From Burkholderiales bacterium (GTDB taxonomy: Bacteria; Pseudomonadota; Gammaproteobacteria; Burkholderiales; Ga0077523), in contig JAIEQG010000086.1 in assembly GCA_019747905.1 (NCBI GenBank), positions 1-48,483 of the forward strand: 48,483 bases of DNA, read 5' to 3'. Within the stretch, counting starts at the first letter, position 1. Every line of letters begins with the position of its first letter. The notes beneath the pieces are model-generated. The model was not told the origin of the DNA and ran no database searches. It was given only the letters and a program-made list of their open reading frames with translations. The position numbers were made by a program, and so were the translations under genes. Positions 44,726 through 48,483 of the stretch are shown here, one piece after another.

Positions 44726-46693
44726 CTACCCCTGCAGCAACCGCATCTCGGCCATGGCGAGGTCGGAGTCGCGCCCGCGCAGCACCACCACGTCGCCCTC
44801 CGCCAGGACCGTATCCTCCGTCGGTGCGAGGCTGCGGATATTGCGCCGGCGAATCGCCGTGATTTCCACGCTATCCGCCGGCAACGCGAGTTGCGCGAGG
44901 CTTCGACCGATCGCGCGGGCGCCCGGCGGCAGCAGTACCGAATGCAGGCGCAGCGGTTCATCGTCATCCAGCGGTCCTTCGTCGGTCACGCCTCGGAAGA
45001 AGCCGCGGAAGACGCTGTAGCGCTGCTCGCGCGTCTGGCGGATGCGCTTCAGCACCCGGTCGAACGGCATGCCGAGCAGGATCAGCGTATGCGAAGCCAG
45101 CATGAGGCTGCCTTCCATGATCTCGGCCACCACTTCGGCAGCACCCGCTTCCTTGAGCCGGTCGATGTCGCTGTCGTCGCGTGTGCGCACGATCACGGGC
45201 AGCCCCGGGCGCGCTTCGTGGACCACCGCGATGATGCGCAGCGCCGAGTTGGTGTCTTCGTATGAGACCACCACTGCGGCCGCGCGCATCAATCCTGCGG
45301 CCACCAGCACGTCGCGGCGGGCCGCATCGCCGAACACGACCGATTCACCTGCGATCGCGGCTTCGCGGATGCGCTGCGGGTCCAGATCGAGCGCGATGAA
45401 GCGGACCTCCTCCTGTTCGAACAGGCGCGCGAGATTCTGGCCGCTGCGGCCGTAACCGCACACGATGACGTGCTCGGTTGCCCCCATCGACTGTACCGCG
45501 ATGTTGTGCAGCGCCATCGCCTGCTGCATCCACGCCGAGCCGATCCAGCGCCGCACCATGTGCTCGCTCTCTTCGACGATGAAGGGGGAGGCGACCATGG
45601 AGAGCAGCATCGCGGCGAGCACCGGCTGCATGGCTTCCGGCGTCAGCACCCCGAGGACGCCGGCCCGCGACAACAGCACGAAGCCGAACTCGCCAGCCCC
45701 GGCGAGCGCGAGGCCCGTGCGCAGGGCGGTGGCGGTGTCGATGCGCATGAGGCGCGCGATCAGCAGCACCAGGGCAGCCTTGCCCGCCAGAATGCCCACG
45801 AGCAGGCCGACCACCACAGGTGCACTCTCCAGCACCACGTGCACGTCGAGCAGCATGCCGACCGTCACGAAGAAGAGGCCGAGCAGCACATCGCGGAACG
45901 GCTTGATGTCCTCCTCCACCTGGAGGCGGTACTCGGTCTCCGAGATCAACATGCCGGCGATGAACGCACCGAGCGCCAGCGACAACCCGGCCATCTCCGT
46001 CAGCCATGCGAGCAGCAGCGTGATGAGGAGCACGTTCAGCACGAACAGTTCGGAGGACTTGCGCGATGCCACCAGATGGAACCATGGCCGCATGAGGCGC
46101 TGGCCGATGCCGAGCAGCAGGATGAGCACCACGCCGGCCTTCGCGATGGCCACGCCGATGGCCTGGGCCATCTCCGCACCGGACGCTGTGAGCGTGGGCA
46201 GCACGATCAGGAGCGGGACCACCGCCAGGTCCTGGAACAGCAGCACGCCCATGATCTGCCGGCCATGGGGCGCGTTGAGTTCCAGCCGCTCCGTCAGCAG
46301 TTTGCCCAGGATCGCCGTGGACGACATGGCGAGCGCGCCGCCGAGCGCGAAGCCGCTCTTCCAGTCGAGGCCCACCAACAGGGAGCAACCGAGCACCACC
46401 AACAGAGTCGCCGTCACCTGGGCAGCGCCCAACCCGAACACCAGGCTGCGCATGGTGGCAAGTTTGGACAGACTGAACTCGAGCCCGATGGAGAACATCA
46501 GGAACACGACTCCGAACTCGGCGAGGTGCCGGGTACCCTCGTCGTCGCTGAGCCACCCCAGCGCGTGGGGGCCGATAGCGATCCCGACCAACAGGTAGCC
46601 GAGCAAAGGCGGCAACTTGAGGTGCCGGCACACCACGACCACCAGGACGGCGGCCGCGAGCAGGATCAGGGTAAGCTGGAGAGTGTCGTGCAT
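44726..46693 (-). CDS. KefB/KefC-type monovalent cation:proton antiporter (CPA2)
   Basis: Inner-membrane K+/H+ or Na+/H+ antiporter with cytoplasmic regulatory domains, 655 residues. The N-terminal CPA2 membrane domain (about 1-385) has 12-13 helices and the motif LLFQDLAVVPLL with the conserved Gln-Asp pair. A RCK/TrkA-N NAD-binding domain (about 410-525, VIVCGYGRSGQNLARLF) and a TrkA-C domain (about 570-650) follow. I start at ATG 46693 (MHDTLQL), since the upstream extension is not membrane-like. The 273-base gap to -10 of kdsD shows no clear promoter on the minus strand. Confidence 0.92.
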   Translation of the reverse strand: MHDTLQLTLILLAAAVLVVVVCRHLKLPPLLGYLLVGIAIGPHALGWLSDDEGTRHLAEFGVVFLMFSIGLEFSLSKLATMRSLVFGLGAAQVTATLLVVLGCSLLVGLDWKSGFALGGALAMSSTAILGKLLTERLELNAPHGRQIMGVLLFQDLAVVPLLIVLPTLTASGAEMAQAIGVAIAKAGVVLILLLGIGQRLMRPWFHLVASRKSSELFVLNVLLITLLLAWLTEMAGLSLALGAFIAGMLISETEYRLQVEEDIKPFRDVLLGLFFVTVGMLLDVHVVLESAPVVVGLLVGILAGKAALVLLIARLMRIDTATALRTGLALAGAGEFGFVLLSRAGVLGVLTPEAMQPVLAAMLLSMVASPFIVEESEHMVRRWIGSAWMQQAMALHNIAVQSMGATEHVIVCGYGRSGQNLARLFEQEEVRFIALDLDPQRIREAAIAGESVVFGDAARRDVLVAAGLMRAAAVVVSYEDTNSALRIIAVVHEARPGLPVIVRTRDDSDIDRLKEAGAAEVVAEIMEGSLMLASHTLILLGMPFDRVLKRIRQTREQRYSVFRGFFRGVTDEGPLDDDEPLRLHSVLLPPGARAIGRSLAQLALPADSVEITAIRRRNIRSLAPTEDTVLAEGDVVVLRGRDSDLAMAEMRLLQG

Positions 46694-46966
46694 GCTTGAG
46701 GGGCCACGCGAGCCGGCGGGACCGCCCGACGTCGGTTGCAGCGGCTCAATGATGAACCGGTCGACACGACGAGCCCGCACGCCATTATCAGGGCTCACGC
46801 GGGCACTCTCACGACAAACTTTTCCGTCGGCTAGCACAGCCGTTTTCCGATGCTGGCGAAGGTCCTCCGCTCGCCGCGCCCGCGGCCGGCGCAGCCGGGG
46901 CGCACGGCTCGCTCACGTCGAGCTTCGAGGTGGCTGGTGGTGGCCTTTCGGCACAGAGGGCTGGCG

Positions 46967-46972
46967 TATACT
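46967..46972 (+). promoter_or_regulatory. -10 element of kdsD
   Basis: TATACT ends eight bases before the kdsD ATG, with a poor -35 (CTTTCG) at 16 bp. Transcription would begin at or just before the A of ATG, giving a leaderless message. No ribosome site is visible before the ATG. Confidence 0.5.
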
Positions 46973-46980
46973 CCGCGGCC

Positions 46981-47973
46981 ATGCACGCGTCCCTCGGACA
47001 ACTCACCGTCGATCAGGTCATCGCGCTCGGCAAGCGCGTGCTCGACATCGAATCGCGCGCTGTCGCGGCGCTCGCCGGACGCCTCGATGGCAGCTTCGCG
47101 GATGCGCTCGCGATCCTGTTGGCGTGCCGCGGCCGCGTGGTGGTGAGCGGCATCGGCAAATCCGGCCACGTCGCACACAAGATCGCTGCCACTCTGGCAA
47201 GCACGGGGACTCCGGCGTTCTTCGTGCATCCGGCCGAAGCGAGCCATGGCGATCTGGGCATGATCACCGCCGAGGACGTGATGATCGCGCTGTCGAATTC
47301 CGGCGAGAGTGCCGAACTGGTGACCATCGTGCCGCTCGCGAAGCGCCGCGGCGCGAAGCTGATCGCCATCACCGGCAATGCGGGGTCGACCCTGGCAAGG
47401 GAGGCCGACGTGCATCTCGACGCCGCCGTCGCCGAAGAGGCGTGCCCGCTGGGTCTGGCACCCACCGCCAGCACGACTGCGGCGCTGGCACTGGGCGACG
47501 CACTCGCCGTGGCCGCCCTGGAAGCCCGCGGCTTCAGCTCGGAGGACTTCGCGCGTTCCCACCCGGGCGGCACCCTCGGTCGCAAACTGCTGACCCACGT
47601 GCGCGACATCATGCGTACCGGCGACGACGTGCCCGCGGTCCCCGACACCATCGCGCTCGCCGATGCGCTGCTCGTGATCTCGGGCAAGGGCCTCGGCATG
47701 ACCGCCGTGCTCGACCCCGCGGGCCGCGTGGCTGGCCTCATCACCGACGGCGATCTGCGCCGCGCGCTCGGCCGCGGGGTCGACCTTCGATACGCCCGTG
47801 CCGCGGACGTGATGACGCGCGACCCGCGCGTGATCGGCCCGGACCGCTTGGCGGTCGAAGCGGTCGAAGAAATGGAGCGTACCCGCATCAATGGCCTGCT
47901 GGTGGTCGACGCGCAGGGCGCGCTCGTGGGTGCCTTCAACATGCACGACGTGCTCCGGGCAGGCGTCATTTGA
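46981..47973 (+). CDS. kdsD: arabinose-5-phosphate isomerase KdsD
   Basis: Converts ribulose-5-phosphate to arabinose-5-phosphate, the first step to Kdo for LPS. The 330-residue product has an N-terminal SIS sugar-isomerase domain (GIGKSGHVAHKIAATLAS, SNSGESAELV, APTASTTAALALGDALA) and two C-terminal CBS domains (VRDIMRTGDDVPAV and AADVMTRDPRVI). Length matches E. coli KdsD. Start ATG 46981 by family N-terminus. It is followed by kdsC, as in the conserved kdsD-kdsC-lptCAB-rpoN order. Confidence 0.95.
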   Translation: MHASLGQLTVDQVIALGKRVLDIESRAVAALAGRLDGSFADALAILLACRGRVVVSGIGKSGHVAHKIAATLASTGTPAFFVHPAEASHGDLGMITAEDVMIALSNSGESAELVTIVPLAKRRGAKLIAITGNAGSTLAREADVHLDAAVAEEACPLGLAPTASTTAALALGDALAVAALEARGFSSEDFARSHPGGTLGRKLLTHVRDIMRTGDDVPAVPDTIALADALLVISGKGLGMTAVLDPAGRVAGLITDGDLRRALGRGVDLRYARAADVMTRDPRVIGPDRLAVEAVEEMERTRINGLLVVDAQGALVGAFNMHDVLRAGVI

Positions 47974-47974
47974 T

Positions 47975-48046
47975 GGCGCCCGCTCGCTCTCTTCGTTCGC
48001 TGCCCCCAGGGGGCGCAGCGCCCTTCGGGCGGCCGGGCGGGCGCTG
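47975..48046. repeat. intergenic GC-rich repeat, type 2, copy 2
   Basis: Fills the whole gap between kdsD and kdsC. It resembles 31407-31479 in order and content (CTGCCCCCAGGGGGCGCAGCG core, then GGGCGG and CGGG..GCTGA). The core forms a hairpin (CCCCC/GGGGG; GCGCC..GGGCG). Confidence 0.65.
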
Positions 48047-48048
48047 AA

Positions 48049-48483
48049 GTGCAAGGTCCGGACATCCAGGGCAAGGCGCGGCGCGTGCGCATCGCCGTGT
48101 TCGACGTGGACGGCGTGATGACCGACGGCACGCTGTACCTGGACGACGACGGGCGCGAACTGAAGGGCTTCAACTCGCTCGACGGCCACGGGCTCAAGAT
48201 GCTCTCCGGGAGCGGCGTGATGCTCGCGATCATCACGGGCCGCACTTCGCGCTGCGTGCAGCACCGTGCCGCGAACCTCGGCATCACGCTGGTGCATCAG
48301 GGCGTCGAAGACAAGCTCGAGGCCTTTGCTGCGATGCTGGCGGATCTCGGACTCGAACCGGCCGAAGCCGCTTACATGGGCGATGACGTGGTCGACCTGC
48401 CGGTGCTGCGCCGCTGCGGGCTCGCCCTGACCGTGCCGGAAGGCCACGAACTGGTACGCCGCCACGCTCACTACATCACTCGC
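48049..48483 (+). CDS. kdsC: Kdo-8-phosphate phosphatase KdsC (3' end missing)
   Basis: HAD-family phosphatase that removes phosphate from Kdo-8-P in LPS core synthesis. The 145 codons present run off the right edge. HAD motif I is FDVDGVMTDG with the nucleophile Asp, motif II is IITGRTS, motif III is the Lys in GVEDKLEAF, and motif IV is MGDDVVDLPVL. Small tetrameric KdsC proteins are about 170-180 residues, so around 30 are missing. The start is GTG 48049, right after the repeat. A later GTG inside the first strand is possible. Confidence 0.92.
   Translation, partial: MQGPDIQGKARRVRIAVFDVDGVMTDGTLYLDDDGRELKGFNSLDGHGLKMLSGSGVMLAIITGRTSRCVQHRAANLGITLVHQGVEDKLEAFAAMLADLGLEPAEAAYMGDDVVDLPVLRRCGLALTVPEGHELVRRHAHYITR

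Overview
The window is GC-rich chromosomal DNA from a betaproteobacterium. This rests on three things: gene order (mlaFEDCB - ABC exporter - ibaG/bolA - murA - hisGDCBHAFIE - HIT - tatABC is a classic betaproteobacterial run), the rRNA leader, and the protein sequences. I cannot name the genus. No transposase, phage gene, tRNA or CRISPR array is visible.

Region 1 (1-6954), housekeeping. The 5' end of a 16S rRNA gene runs off the left edge on the minus strand. Behind it lie a consensus rrn promoter, a boxA antiterminator and tyrS. Next come a membrane-anchored M23 peptidoglycan endopeptidase, erpA, a bactofilin, a DUF6776-like coiled-coil protein, rplM-rpsI with a strong promoter and terminator, and a DegS-like periplasmic protease.

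Region 2 (7034-22277) is one long minus-strand run of tightly packed, often 4-bp-overlapping genes. In transcription order it encodes the Mla phospholipid transporter (F, E, D, C, B, but no mlaA), an ABC-2 type exporter, IbaG/BolA, MurA, all nine histidine genes hisGDCBHAFIE (with a short-form HisG that needs a HisZ from elsewhere), a HIT hydrolase and TatABC. Palindromes and repeated GC-rich elements fill the gaps around ibaG.

Region 3 (22473-44713) is the distinctive part, a complete MSHA-type type IV pilus locus. It encodes an ABC ATPase, a sigma-54 activator response regulator, MshM (AAA+ plus SPOR), the secretin MshL with a 22-glycine tract, MshN (TPR), the assembly ATPase MshE with a c-di-GMP-binding MshEN domain, MshG, MshI, MshJ, MshK and two large prepilin-like proteins. 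A membrane histidine kinase, an ABC permease and an unknown membrane-anchored protein follow, and then four paralogous pilins. Two well-spaced -24/-12 sigma-54 promoters lie in front of pilin 1 and pilin 4. My reading is a self-contained surface-pilus module in which the encoded kinase and regulator drive sigma-54-dependent pilin expression. The ABC ATPase at one end and the permease near the other end would form one accessory transporter, as PilGHI does for Myxococcus pili. No prepilin peptidase or retraction ATPase is encoded here.

Region 4 (44726-48483) holds a KefB/C-type cation:proton antiporter, then kdsD and the start of kdsC (Kdo synthesis for LPS), separated by another intergenic repeat.
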